Below are positions 48,542 to 57,563 of a stretch of 64,000 bases of DNA, in pieces. A program made the position numbers and the translations under genes. Below the pieces are notes generated by a model. That model saw nothing but the letters and a program-made list of their open reading frames with translations. It did not search any database and was not told the DNA's origin. Each line of letters starts with the position of its first letter. Within the stretch, counting starts at the first letter, position 1. This stretch comes from a beta proteobacterium L13 (GTDB lineage Bacteria; Pseudomonadota; Gammaproteobacteria; Burkholderiales; Chromobacteriaceae), in assembly GCA_000335715.1 (NCBI GenBank), contig AMYZ01000005.1, forward strand, positions 1 to 64,000, in the 5' to 3' direction.

Positions 48542-50083
48542 ATGAACCTACTTAACGCGCTGGCAAAAGTCAGCAGCATGACCATGGTTTCGCGTGTTCT
48601 GGGCTTTGTACGCGACGCCATTATTGCCCGCGTATTTGGTGCGGGGCTCGCTACCGACGCCTTCTTCGTGGCCTTCAAATTGCCCAACCTGCTGCGCCGC
48701 ATCTTTGCCGAGGGCGCGTTCTCGCAGGCCTTCGTGCCGGTGCTGGCCGAGTTCAAAGAGCAACGCGGCGAGGCCGAAACGCGGGTGTTCCTGTCGCACA
48801 TCACCGGCACGCTTACCGTGGTGCTGATGGCCGTTACCGCGCTGGGCATGTTGGCCACACCATGGATTATCTGGCTCACCGCCCCCGGTTTTGCCAGCAA
48901 CCCGGACAAAGTGGCGCTCACCAGCGACCTGCTGCGCATCACCTTCCCCTATATATTGTTCATTTCGCTGTCGTCGCTGGCCAGCAGCGTGCTCAATACC
49001 TGGAACCGCTTTTCGGTGCCGGCATTCACCCCCACGCTGCTGAACGTATCGTTCATCCTGTTTTCGCTGCTGCTGGCAGACTATTTCAACCCGCCGGTGC
49101 TCACCCTGGCGTGGGCGGTATTCTTTGGCGGCATCGCGCAGCTGGCCTACCAGCTGCCGCACCTGAAAAAACTGGACATGCTGCCCATGCCGCGGCTAAG
49201 GCTGCGCGATGCAGCGGTATGGCGCGTGATACGCCAGATGGGCCCGGCCATTTTCGGGGTGTCCATTGCGCAGATCTCGCTGGTGATAAACACCATCTTC
49301 GCGTCCTTCCTGGTATCCGGCAGCGTGTCGTGGATGTATTACGCCGACCGCTTGATGGAGTTCCCCACCGGCGTGCTGGGTGTGGCGCTGGGCACCATCC
49401 TGCTGCCATCGCTATCCAAGCACGCTGCACGTGGCGCGGCCAGCGCCGGCGAGTTCAGCCAGCTGCTGGACTGGGGCATGCGCCTGTCGCTGCTGCTGGC
49501 TATTCCGTCCAGCGTGGGGCTGGCCGTGCTGTCACAGCCACTGATCGCTACCCTGTTCATGTACGGCAAGTTCAGCGCCCACGACGCCGCCATGACGCAG
49601 CAGGCGCTGATTGCCTATTCGGTAGGCCTGCTGGGGCTGATTCTGGTGAAGGTGCTGGCACCGGGCTTTTACGCGCGCCAGAACATCAAGACCCCGGTAA
49701 AAATTGCCCTGGTCACCCTAGCCGCTACCCAGCTGATGAACCTGGCCTTTATCGGCACGCTCAAACACGCCGGGCTGTCGCTCTCCATTGGCCTGGGCGC
49801 CTGCCTGAATGCCACCCTGCTGTACTACCAGCTGCGCAAGCACGCCATTTATCAGCCCGCCGCGGGTTGGCCGGCCTTCCTGCTCAAGCTGCTGCTAGCA
49901 GTAGCCGTGATGGCAGGCACCCTGCTGGCGCTACAGCAGGTGCTACCTATCGACTGGCACGGCCACAGCTGGCAGCGCGTGATGTGGCTGACCCTGCTGG
50001 TAACCGCAGGCGCGGTAGCCTATTTTGCCGCCCTGCTGGCCATGGGCATACGCCCGCGCCAGTTCATGCGCCGTACCACCTGA
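48542..50083 (+). CDS. murJ: Lipid II flippase MurJ
   Basis: A 513-residue inner membrane protein with about 14 helices that moves lipid II to the periplasm for peptidoglycan synthesis. The N-terminus [35 protein letters not shown] and the [19 protein letters not shown] block are MurJ signatures; PFYARQ-like [17 protein letters not shown] is also present. It faces rpsT across 130 bases. Confidence 0.97.
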   Translation: MNLLNALAKVSSMTMVSRVLGFVRDAIIARVFGAGLATDAFFVAFKLPNLLRRIFAEGAFSQAFVPVLAEFKEQRGEAETRVFLSHITGTLTVVLMAVTALGMLATPWIIWLTAPGFASNPDKVALTSDLLRITFPYILFISLSSLASSVLNTWNRFSVPAFTPTLLNVSFILFSLLLADYFNPPVLTLAWAVFFGGIAQLAYQLPHLKKLDMLPMPRLRLRDAAVWRVIRQMGPAIFGVSIAQISLVINTIFASFLVSGSVSWMYYADRLMEFPTGVLGVALGTILLPSLSKHAARGAASAGEFSQLLDWGMRLSLLLAIPSSVGLAVLSQPLIATLFMYGKFSAHDAAMTQQALIAYSVGLLGLILVKVLAPGFYARQNIKTPVKIALVTLAATQLMNLAFIGTLKHAGLSLSIGLGACLNATLLYYQLRKHAIYQPAAGWPAFLLKLLLAVAVMAGTLLALQQVLPIDWHGHSWQRVMWLTLLVTAGAVAYFAALLAMGIRPRQFMRRTT

Positions 50084-50164
50084 TGCCCCGGCAAGCCTAG
50101 CCGGCTTGCCTACAATAAAGCTGGCGGCGGCCCCACCGGGTACGCCGCAGCACGAGGACCCATC

Positions 50165-51004
50165 ATGACCCCGACTTACACCCCGGAATTTTCGCCACTT
50201 GGCAAAAAAGTGGACTACCAGGACCAGTACGATAACAGCCTGCTATTCCCCATCGCCCGCCAGCAAAAGCGTGATGAAATCGGCGTGGCGGCCAACGCGC
50301 TGCCCTTTGCCGGCGTAGACCTGTGGACTGGCTTTGAGCTGTCGTGGCTGAACGCGCGCGGCAAGCCGCAGGTGGCCATTGCCACCTTCCGTATCCCGGC
50401 CGACAGCCCCAACCTGATCGAATCCAAATCGTTCAAGCTGTACCTGAACAGCTACAACCAGACGCGCATCGCCAGCTGGGAACAAGTACAAGCACAGCTG
50501 GCCATGGATTTGAGCAATGCCGCCGGCGGCAAGGTGGAGGTCAGCCTGCTGTCACCCGCCGACTTTGGCCACGAGCAGATCAGCGAGCTCTCTGGCGAGA
50601 GCATCGACGAGCTGGATATCGACATCGACAGCTACGCGCCCTGCCCGCAGGCGCTGCGCGCCGATGCGGCCAACGTGGTCAGCGAAACCCTGTGCTCGCA
50701 GCTGCTGAAATCCAACTGCCTGGTTACCGGCCAGCCGGACTGGGGCAGCGTGCAGATCAGCTACACCGGCCCGCGCATCGACCGCGAAGCGCTGCTGCGC
50801 TACCTGATCGGCTTCCGCCAGCACAACGAATTCCACGAACAGTGCGTGGAACGCATCTTTACTGACGTACTGAAAGCCTGCGCCCCGCAGCGCCTGACCG
50901 TGTACGCGCGCTATACGCGCCGCGGCGGCCTGGATATCAACCCGTGGCGCACAAACGATACCGCCGCCGTACCGCCGGCCAATACCCGCACCGCGCGCCA
51001 GTAA
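50165..51004 (+). CDS. queF: NADPH-dependent 7-cyano-7-deazaguanine reductase
   Basis: A 279-residue enzyme of the long (type II) QueF class that reduces preQ0 to preQ1 for queuosine in tRNA. The QueF motif [16 protein letters not shown] lies in the N-terminal half; the active-site cysteine is in [18 protein letters not shown] of the C-terminal half, followed by [14 protein letters not shown]. It is a single gene; other queuosine genes are not in this window. Confidence 0.97.
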   Translation: MTPTYTPEFSPLGKKVDYQDQYDNSLLFPIARQQKRDEIGVAANALPFAGVDLWTGFELSWLNARGKPQVAIATFRIPADSPNLIESKSFKLYLNSYNQTRIASWEQVQAQLAMDLSNAAGGKVEVSLLSPADFGHEQISELSGESIDELDIDIDSYAPCPQALRADAANVVSETLCSQLLKSNCLVTGQPDWGSVQISYTGPRIDREALLRYLIGFRQHNEFHEQCVERIFTDVLKACAPQRLTVYARYTRRGGLDINPWRTNDTAAVPPANTRTARQ

Positions 51005-51101
51005 CAAGGTTGGCCGCAAGCGGATTTTGTTAGAATCACCCCGTTGGTTTTGGCCACGCCCCCACCCGTCTGACCAGGTAGGTTTTCTGCCCGGTTCGTG
51101 C

Positions 51102-51120
51102 TTTTCGTGGGGTTCGTGGC
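51102..51120 (+). repeat. Dispersed TTCGTG-type repeat upstream of ettA
   Basis: TTTTCGTGGGGTTCGTGGC is the exact complement of the copy at 5844-5862 in the kbl-tdh spacer. It lies 36 bases before the ettA start, just outside any gene. Confidence 0.7.
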
Positions 51121-51155
51121 AAATGTCTCTTCCCCTACAGAACTCTAGGTAAACC

Positions 51156-52823
51156 ATGGCTCAATACGTGATGTCCATGCTCCGCGTGAGCAAGATCGTC
51201 CCCCCCAAGCGCCAGATCATCAAGGACATTTCCCTGTCCTTCTTCCCCGGCGCCAAAATCGGCCTGCTGGGCCTGAACGGCGCCGGTAAATCCACCGTGC
51301 TGCGCATCATGGCCAATGTCGACAAAGAATACGACGGCGAAGTACAGCACCTGGCCGGCGTGAAAATCGGCTACCTGCCACAAGAGCCGCAGCTGGACGC
51401 CGACAAGACCGTGCGCGAAGAAGTAGAAAGCGGCATGGGCGACGTGATGGGCGCACAAAAGCGCCTGGAAGAAGTCTACGCAGCGTATGCCGAGCCGGAC
51501 GCCGACTTTGACGCCCTGGCTGAAGAACAAGCCCGCCTGGAAGCCATCATTTCCGCCGGCGCCGGCGACAACATCGAGCTGCAGCTGGAGCTGGCGGCCG
51601 ACGCACTGCGCCTGCCGCCGTGGGACGCCAAGATCGGCCCGCTGTCCGGTGGTGAAAAACGCCGCGTGGCGCTGTGCAAGCTGCTGCTGTCGCAGCCGGA
51701 CATGCTGCTGCTGGACGAACCGACCAACCACCTGGACGCCGAGTCGGTAGAGTGGCTGGAACAGTTCCTGGTGCGCTTCCCGGGCACCGTGGTGGCCGTC
51801 ACCCACGACCGCTACTTCCTGGACAACGCCGCCGAATGGATTCTGGAGCTGGACCGCGGCGAAGGCATTCCGTGGAAGGGCAACTACTCCAGCTGGCTGG
51901 AGCAGAAGGAAGCCCGCCTGCAGCTGGAAAGCAAGCAGGAAGGCGCCCGCATGAAGGCCATGAAGCAGGAACTGGAATGGGTGCGCCAGAACCCGAAAGG
52001 CCGCCAGGCCAAATCCAAGGCCCGTCTGGCCAAGTTCGAAGAGCTGTCCAGCCACGAGTACCAGAAGCGCAACGAAACCCAGGAAATCTTCATCCCGGTC
52101 GCCGAGCGCCTGGGTAATGAAGTGATCGAGTTCGAAAACGTCAGCAAGGGCTTTGGCGACCGCCTGCTCATCGACAACCTGAGCTTCAAGGCCCCTGCCG
52201 GTGCCATCGTCGGCATCATCGGCCCCAACGGCGCGGGTAAATCCACGCTGTTCAAGATGATTGCCGGCAAAGAGCAGCCGGATACCGGTACCGTGAAAAT
52301 CGGCCAGACCGTGCAAATGGCCTTTGTCGAGCAGCACCGCGACAGCCTGGAAGCCGACAAAACCGTGTTCGACGACGTATCCGGCGGCCTGGACATGATC
52401 AACGTTGGCCGCTTCGAGATGTCCAGCCGTGCCTACCTGGGCCGCTTCAACTTCAAGGGCGCCGACCAGCAGAAAAAAGTGGGCATGCTGTCCGGTGGCG
52501 AACGCGGCCGCCTGCACCTGGCCAAGACGCTACTGAAAGGCGGCAACGTGCTGCTGCTGGATGAACCGTCCAACGACCTGGACGTGGAAACCCTGCGCGC
52601 CCTGGAAGACGCCCTGCTGGAATTCGCCGGCACCGTGTTCGTGATCAGCCACGACCGCTGGTTCCTGGACCGTATCGCCACCCATATCCTGGCGGCAGAA
52701 GGCGAATCGCAATGGACGTTCTTCGACGGTAACTATCAGGAATACGAAGCCGACAAGAAACGCCGCCTGGGCGAAGAAGGTGCCAAGCCCAAGCGTATCC
52801 GTTACAAGCCGGTTATCCGCTAA
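51156..52823 (+). CDS. ettA: Energy-dependent translational throttle protein EttA (ABC-F)
   Basis: A 555-residue soluble protein with two ABC ATPase domains: Walker A GLNGAGKST and GPNGAGKST, signatures LSGGEKRRVALCKLL and LSGGERGRLHLAKTLL, Walker B LLLDEPTNHLD and LLLDEPSNDLD. The linker of about 80 residues between them (KARLAKFEELSSHEYQKRNE) is the P-site tRNA-interaction motif of ABC-F factors. EttA gates the first elongation steps depending on ATP level. The N-terminus MAQYVMSMLRVSKIVPPKRQIIKDI is the EttA form. Confidence 0.96.
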   Translation: MAQYVMSMLRVSKIVPPKRQIIKDISLSFFPGAKIGLLGLNGAGKSTVLRIMANVDKEYDGEVQHLAGVKIGYLPQEPQLDADKTVREEVESGMGDVMGAQKRLEEVYAAYAEPDADFDALAEEQARLEAIISAGAGDNIELQLELAADALRLPPWDAKIGPLSGGEKRRVALCKLLLSQPDMLLLDEPTNHLDAESVEWLEQFLVRFPGTVVAVTHDRYFLDNAAEWILELDRGEGIPWKGNYSSWLEQKEARLQLESKQEGARMKAMKQELEWVRQNPKGRQAKSKARLAKFEELSSHEYQKRNETQEIFIPVAERLGNEVIEFENVSKGFGDRLLIDNLSFKAPAGAIVGIIGPNGAGKSTLFKMIAGKEQPDTGTVKIGQTVQMAFVEQHRDSLEADKTVFDDVSGGLDMINVGRFEMSSRAYLGRFNFKGADQQKKVGMLSGGERGRLHLAKTLLKGGNVLLLDEPSNDLDVETLRALEDALLEFAGTVFVISHDRWFLDRIATHILAAEGESQWTFFDGNYQEYEADKKRRLGEEGAKPKRIRYKPVIR

Positions 52824-52829
52824 GCAAAC

Positions 52830-52853
52830 TTTGCGGCCAAGGTTGGCCGCAAA
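52830..52853 (+). repeat. Inverted pair of the repeated 9-mer after ettA
   Basis: TTTGCGGCCAA (52830-52840) and TTGGCCGCAAA (52843-52853) form an 11-base stem with almost no loop, directly upstream of the proper terminator. Confidence 0.8.
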
Positions 52854-52855
52854 AC

Positions 52856-52883
52856 AAAAAAGCCCGCAGATGCGGGCTTTTTT
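52856..52883. terminator. Bidirectional terminator between ettA and the repeat protein
   Basis: AAAAAAGCCCGC (52856-52867) pairs with GCGGGCTTTTTT (52872-52883). It serves ettA on the plus strand and the repeat protein, which ends at 52901, on the minus strand. Confidence 0.9.
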
Positions 52884-52900
52884 CTTGGCTAGACCAACGA

Positions 52901-53407
52901 TCAGGCAAAGATGGTTGGCTCTTGCAGATCGCCGATCTTGGCGAAGTTGGTCGGCTGCTCCAGGTCACCGATCTTGGCGAAATTGGTCGGCTGTTCCAGA
53001 TCGCCGATCTTGGCGAAGTTGGTTGGCTGCTCCAGGTCGCCGATCTTGGCGAAGTTGGTTGGCTGCTCCAGGTCGCCGATCTTGGCGAAGTTGGTTGGCT
53101 GCTCCAGGTCGCCGATCTTGGCGAAGTTGGTTGGCTGCTCCAAGTCACCGATCTTGGCGAAGTTGGTTGGCTGCTCCAGGTCACCGATCTTGGCGAAGTT
53201 GGTTGGCTGCTCCAGGTCGCCGATCTTGGCGAAGTTGGTTGGCTGCTCCAGGTCGCCGATCTTGGCGAAGTTGGTTGGCTGCTCCAGGTCGCCGATCTTG
53301 GCGAAGACGGTCGGCTCTTGCAGATCGCCAATCTTGGCAACGTCTTGGGCTTGGGCAGCGCCGGCAAACAGGGCAATGGCAGTAGCGATCAGGGTCAGTT
53401 TTTTCAT
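52901..53407 (-). CDS. Secreted protein of twelve 12-residue repeats, unknown function
   Basis: A 168-residue exported protein. Signal peptide MKKLTLIATAIALFAGAAQA (cut before QDV) is followed by nothing but twelve uninterrupted 12-residue units. The ten middle units are identical, AKIGDLEQPTNF; the first is AKIGDLQEPTVF and the last AKIGDLQEPTIF, followed by one Ala. No other domain, cysteine, or membrane anchor is present. The start at 53407 is set by AAAGGA about nine bases before it; a further in-frame ATG (53416) is too close to that site. I do not recognise the family. A repeating solenoid or a fibrous/adhesive surface polymer is possible. Confidence 0.85.
   Translation of the reverse strand: MKKLTLIATAIALFAGAAQAQDVAKIGDLQEPTVFAKIGDLEQPTNFAKIGDLEQPTNFAKIGDLEQPTNFAKIGDLEQPTNFAKIGDLEQPTNFAKIGDLEQPTNFAKIGDLEQPTNFAKIGDLEQPTNFAKIGDLEQPTNFAKIGDLEQPTNFAKIGDLQEPTIFA
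52907..53338 (-). repeat. 36-base tandem repeat, twelve copies, inside the secreted repeat protein
   Basis: Exactly 432 bases, twelve units of 36, all in frame. The middle units are nearly identical in DNA as well as protein; units near the C-terminal end (about 52907-53010) have a few silent changes. Unit length is a multiple of three, so gain or loss of units would change protein length without breaking the frame. Confidence 0.95.
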
Positions 53408-53850
53408 GGTAATCATTCCTTTAAAAGTGTAATGGGTGGGGCGTGCCACCTGAACAAGACAAGGACTCAAACCATTCATACTCCAGCAGACCTTGTGTCT
53501 TGTTTGTACGTCCTTGCGATGTGGTCACTATAGTGATTATCTTCATTAGTAGATAGAAGAAGGTTTCGAACAAAGCATTTTAATTTTTTGAACTACTAAT
53601 TTCTGATGAATATCATTGACTTACTGACCACACAAAAAGTTCAACTGCTTAACATTTATTAACACCCACACCAACAAGCAGTAATTCTGATTGATAAAAA
53701 AAGGAAAAATGGCATGAAAAGTGCCAGATATCCCAAAATCAACTCAAAAAGCAACACCATCATCATAAATATTTCACCAATCCGGGCACAAAAAACCCCG
53801 TCAGAGACCGGGACCGCTGACGGGGTTAGGTGGGGTGATGGTCGGATGGG
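53408..53850. other. AT-rich intergenic region upstream of the repeat protein
   Basis: 443 bases with no supported gene and far lower GC than the rest. On the minus strand it holds the leader and promoter of the repeat protein. A 12-base palindrome TCACTATAGTGA (53525-53536) contains TATAGT, a good -10. Nearer the gene, AACAAGACAAGG (53453-53464) and CCTTGTGTCTTGTT (53491-53504) form a leader hairpin. Left of the terminator at 53794 nothing else is recognised. Confidence 0.55.
53794..53827 (-). terminator. Rho-independent terminator after the dioxygenase gene
   Basis: AACCCCGTCAG (53794-53804) pairs with CTGACGGGGTT (53817-53827), followed on the minus strand by TTTTTTGTG. It ends the dioxygenase transcript. 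Confidence 0.85.
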
Positions 53851-54624
53851 CTACTCAAATACCCAGGCATCCATGGTGACCGCAGCATATTCAATGCCAC
53901 GATGCAGGCTGCGCCCAGGCCGGCCCTGCGCGGCCCCCATGGCAAAGAACAGCGGCAGCAAGTGCTCGTCGGTGGGGTGGTTCTCGCGCGCAAAGGGCGC
54001 CTGCACCTGCCAGGCCAGCAGTGCTTCGCTGTCGCCCTGCTCCAGCCTGGCCGCTACCCAGTCGGCAAAAGCCTGCGCCCAGGGCTGTGCCGGCGCGTCC
54101 GGTGCGCCCAGCGCATACAGATTATGGGTAACGCTGCCCGAGCCAATAATCTGCACGCCATCTGCGGCCAGATCAGCCAACGCTTTACCCAGCAAATAGT
54201 GCGTGCGGGCATCTTGGTGCGGCAGGGTTGCCAGGGTAATCACCGGAATATCTGCTTGCGGATACATCATCAGCAGCGGTACCCAGGCACCATGATCCAG
54301 ACCATTCGCCTGCTGCAGGTGTGCCGCCACGCCGGCTGCGGCCAACTTGGCTTGCACTTGCCGGGCGAGGAGCTCGTCTGATACCGCCGGATAGCTCAGC
54401 GCATATAGCTCGCGCGGGAAGCCGCCAAAATCGTGCACCGCCTGCCAGCGTGGCGACCACCCCACCAGCGGCGCGCGCGCCAGATGATGCGCAGACATGA
54501 TGAGAATCGCCCGCGGGCGGGGCTGGGTGGCGGCGTACTGTTGCCAGATGTGGCGGGCCGGTGAGGCATTGATCAGTACATCCGGGCCACCGTGCGAAAT
54601 GAAAAGGGGGGCGAGAGGGCTCAT
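53851..54624 (-). CDS. 4,5-DOPA dioxygenase-like extradiol dioxygenase (YgiD type)
   Basis: A 257-residue class III extradiol ring-cleaving dioxygenase (LigB-like). The metal site residues are seen in LFISHGGPDVLI, MSAHHLARAP, NGLDHGAWVPLLMMYP and IIGSGSVTHNLY. The natural substrate is unknown; E. coli YgiD can act on DOPA. The start at 54624 (MSPLAPLF) is preferred to upstream ATGs because GGAG lies at seven bases. It is divergent from a LysR regulator 102 bases away. Confidence 0.9.
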   Translation of the reverse strand: MSPLAPLFISHGGPDVLINASPARHIWQQYAATQPRPRAILIMSAHHLARAPLVGWSPRWQAVHDFGGFPRELYALSYPAVSDELLARQVQAKLAAAGVAAHLQQANGLDHGAWVPLLMMYPQADIPVITLATLPHQDARTHYLLGKALADLAADGVQIIGSGSVTHNLYALGAPDAPAQPWAQAFADWVAARLEQGDSEALLAWQVQAPFARENHPTDEHLLPLFFAMGAAQGRPGRSLHRGIEYAAVTMDAWVFE

Positions 54625-54726
54625 GGCAGGCTCCATTGATTCAGTCATGGTGACATTACAATTCACTGCGATGAATTGATAAAGCTACAATCAGGAAGTT
54701 GATTCATCACCATAAAGAAACAATCA

Positions 54727-55620
54727 ATGGACAGACTCGCCGCACTACAGGTCTTCCAGGCCATTGTGGAGGCCGGCAGCTTTGTCGGTGCCGCGCAGCG
54801 GCTGGACATGTCTAGCGCCATGGTCAGCAAACAGTTGGCCGCACTGGAAAAGCACCTGGGCTGCCGCCTGATCCAGCGCACCACACGCCGCATGACGCTC
54901 ACCGAGGCTGGCCAGGATTACAGCCGGCGCATCGGCCCCATCCTGGCACAGCTGGAAGAAGCCGATGCACTGGCGCAGCAGCAAAGCGTCAGCGTACACG
55001 GCAAACTGCGCATGTCTGCGCCGCTATCCTTTGGCATGCGCTTTCTGGGGGGCTGGATGGCCAGGCTGCACGCCAGCCACCCACAGCTGGAGATCGAGCT
55101 GATGCTGTCCGACGAGCAGGTAGACCTGGTGGAAGCCGGCTTCGACCTGGCACTGCGCATCAGCACACAGCCGCTGCCCGGCCAGCTGGTGGCGCGGCCA
55201 CTAGGTGAAATTGCCATGGTGCTGTGCGCGGCCCCGGCCTACCTGGCCCGTCACGGTACCCCGCGCACGCTGGATGAGCTGGCTAACCATGCCTGCCTGC
55301 GCTACAGCCTGCAGCAGACGCAACAGTTCTGGCAGTTCGGCCACGGCCAGACACTGCGCCAACAGGCGGTAGATGGCCCCTTGCTGGCCAATAACGGTGA
55401 TGTACTGGTCAGTGCCGCCATCGCCGGTATGGGTATTGCTTATCAACCTGAATTCCTGCTGGCGGACGCTCTGCAAGATGGCCGCCTGCAGCGCATTACG
55501 CTGGATGTCAGCCCACTCGCGGCACAGGTGTACGCGGTATACCCGGCGCGGCGCTACCTGCCGCAAAAAGTGCAACTGACCCTGTCGCTACTGCAGACCA
55601 TGCTGCAATCGCCACCGTGA
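54727..55620 (+). CDS. LysR-family regulator next to the DODA-type dioxygenase
   Basis: A 297-residue regulator: N-terminal helix-turn-helix (LDMSSAMVSKQLAALEKHLGCRLIQRTTRRMTLTEAG) and a substrate-binding effector domain. It belongs to the large CrgA/AaeR-like group. Position suggests that it controls the divergent dioxygenase gene; an inducer is not known. The gene contains a repeated 9-mer copy as TTG GCC GCA in frame at 54835. Confidence 0.9.
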   Translation: MDRLAALQVFQAIVEAGSFVGAAQRLDMSSAMVSKQLAALEKHLGCRLIQRTTRRMTLTEAGQDYSRRIGPILAQLEEADALAQQQSVSVHGKLRMSAPLSFGMRFLGGWMARLHASHPQLEIELMLSDEQVDLVEAGFDLALRISTQPLPGQLVARPLGEIAMVLCAAPAYLARHGTPRTLDELANHACLRYSLQQTQQFWQFGHGQTLRQQAVDGPLLANNGDVLVSAAIAGMGIAYQPEFLLADALQDGRLQRITLDVSPLAAQVYAVYPARRYLPQKVQLTLSLLQTMLQSPP

Positions 55621-55767
55621 TGCTGTACAACCTGCGGCCTTACTAGCCCAAAGGTCAGTATGGCTGGATATTCCATCCGGCTGCACAGTGGTTTACTCTG
55701 CAGCCACAGTAAAAAACTGGCATGGACTGCCCTGCAAGCGCCATTCCAAGATATAAAAGGAGAAACA

Positions 55768-57492
55768 ATGATGAAGAAACGCATTCTCGTCGCCACAATC
55801 GCCGCGCTCGCTGCCGTTGGCGCCCAGGCAGCCGACATGAACAAGGTACTGCACGTTGCCTTCAACGTGCCGGAGACCGGTTTCGACCCGGCCAAGGTAT
55901 CGGATACCTACTCTGGCTCTATCCTGGAAAACGTGTTCGACCCGCTGGTTACCTATGACTACCTGGCGCGCCCAGCCAAGGTCATTCCCAACACCACCGT
56001 TGCCCTGCCTACCGTCTCGGCCGATGGCAAGGTGTATACCTTCAAACTGAAACCCGGCATTTACTTTGCCCCGGACGCCGCCTTCAAAGGCCAAAAACGC
56101 GAGCTGACCGCCGCCGACTACGCCTACTCCATCAAGCGTCACCTCGACCCGACCATCAATTCGCCATGGAGCTTTCTGGTAGATGGCCGCTTTGTCGGCG
56201 CCGACGCGCTGGTGAAAGCAGCTGGCAAAGGTGCCCTGAACTACGACACCCCGGTAGAAGGCATCAAGGTTCTGGACAAATACACGCTGCAGCTCACGCT
56301 GAACGAAGGCAACTACAACTTCCTGCAGATTCTGGCCATGCCCGCCTTTGGCGCTGTCGCGCGAGAAGCCATCGAAGCCTACGCCAGCAACACCAATGCC
56401 AAGCCGGTAGGTACCGGCCCGTACACCCTGAAAGAATGGAAGCCGGGCAACAAAATCATCCTGGAAGCCAACCCGAACTTCCGCAAGCTGGTGATCAATG
56501 GCCAGACGCTGCCCAAGGTTGGCCGCGTAGAAGTATCCATCATCGAAGAAGAGCAGCCGCTGTGGCTGGCCTTCGTCAACAAGCAGCTGGACATCTCCGG
56601 CATTCCGCAAGCTGCCCTGCAAGAAGCCCTGGTCATCGACCCGAAAAACCCGCTGAATGTGAAGCTGCAGGATAAATACGCCAAGCAGGGCATCCAGCTG
56701 GAGCGCAAGAAAGACCTGGAAATCACCTACCAGTTCTTCAATATGCAAGACCCGGTAGTCGGCGGGGACGCCAAGGAAAAAATCGCACTGCGCCGCGCCA
56801 TTGCCATGGCGTTTCCGCGCAGTGAAACCATCGCCACCATTCGCCGCGGCCAGGCCGTACCGGTGAACTATGTCATTCCGGAAGGCGTGGCTGGCTACAA
56901 CCCGGCATTCAAGGGCGCAGTGAAGTACGACCCGGCTGCGGCCAACGCGCTGCTGGACCGTTTTGGCTACAAAGTGGGCGCCGACGGCCTGCGCACCCTG
57001 CCGGATGGCAAACCGCTATCCATTGAAATGGCCACCGGTACCAGCGGCATCGACAAGCAGTGGAACGAATACTGGCAGAAAGCCTTCGACAGCCTGAAGA
57101 TCAAGCTCACCTTCAAGTACGGCAAATGGAACGAGCTGAACAAGGCCAACCGCCAGAACAAGCTGCAAATGTGGGGCCTGGCCTGGGGTGCCGACTACCC
57201 GGACGGCGAGAACTTCATGCAGCTGCTGTACGGCAAGAACGCTGGCGACGCCAATAGTGCCAACTTCAAGAATGCCGAATACGACCGCCTGTTCGAAGCC
57301 TCGCTGAAGCTGCCGGATGGTGCCGAGCGCAACAAGCTGTACGACGCCATGAACAAGATCGTGGCCGCGCAGCAGCCATGGATCTTTGGCGATACCCGCG
57401 TGCGTAGCCAGCTGGCACACCGCTACGTGAAAAACTTCAAGCTGCACCCGCTGCTGAACACCACCTGGCGTTATATCGACCTCCAGAAATAA
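55768..57492 (+). CDS. Peptide ABC transporter substrate-binding protein
   Basis: A 574-residue periplasmic protein of the extracellular solute-binding family 5. Signal peptide MMKKRILVATIAALAAVGAQA; mature domain with DPAKVSDTYSGSILENVFDPLVTYDY, LTAADYAYSIKRHLDPTINSPWSF and GTGPYTLKEWKPGNKIILEANPNF typical of DppA/OppA-type proteins. The ligand is probably a peptide but could be another organic molecule. AAAGGAG precedes the start. It begins a four-gene importer operon. Confidence 0.93.
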   Translation: MMKKRILVATIAALAAVGAQAADMNKVLHVAFNVPETGFDPAKVSDTYSGSILENVFDPLVTYDYLARPAKVIPNTTVALPTVSADGKVYTFKLKPGIYFAPDAAFKGQKRELTAADYAYSIKRHLDPTINSPWSFLVDGRFVGADALVKAAGKGALNYDTPVEGIKVLDKYTLQLTLNEGNYNFLQILAMPAFGAVAREAIEAYASNTNAKPVGTGPYTLKEWKPGNKIILEANPNFRKLVINGQTLPKVGRVEVSIIEEEQPLWLAFVNKQLDISGIPQAALQEALVIDPKNPLNVKLQDKYAKQGIQLERKKDLEITYQFFNMQDPVVGGDAKEKIALRRAIAMAFPRSETIATIRRGQAVPVNYVIPEGVAGYNPAFKGAVKYDPAAANALLDRFGYKVGADGLRTLPDGKPLSIEMATGTSGIDKQWNEYWQKAFDSLKIKLTFKYGKWNELNKANRQNKLQMWGLAWGADYPDGENFMQLLYGKNAGDANSANFKNAEYDRLFEASLKLPDGAERNKLYDAMNKIVAAQQPWIFGDTRVRSQLAHRYVKNFKLHPLLNTTWRYIDLQK

Positions 57493-57563
57493 ACCCTGCT
57501 TTTTGTACCCGCAGCCGGCCCCGCAGGGGGCTGGCTGCCCGCGTTTGTCTGGAGACTTGAATC

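Noticed and set aside
52907-53338. Regular 36-base repeats that could be read as a CRISPR array
   Set aside because: Units are contiguous with no spacers, are in frame within a signal-peptide-bearing protein, and no cas gene is near.
53714-54199. Plus-strand 161-residue frame overlapping the dioxygenase terminator
   Set aside because: It runs across a terminator and antisense to the dioxygenase gene; composition changes abruptly along it and no ribosome site is present.
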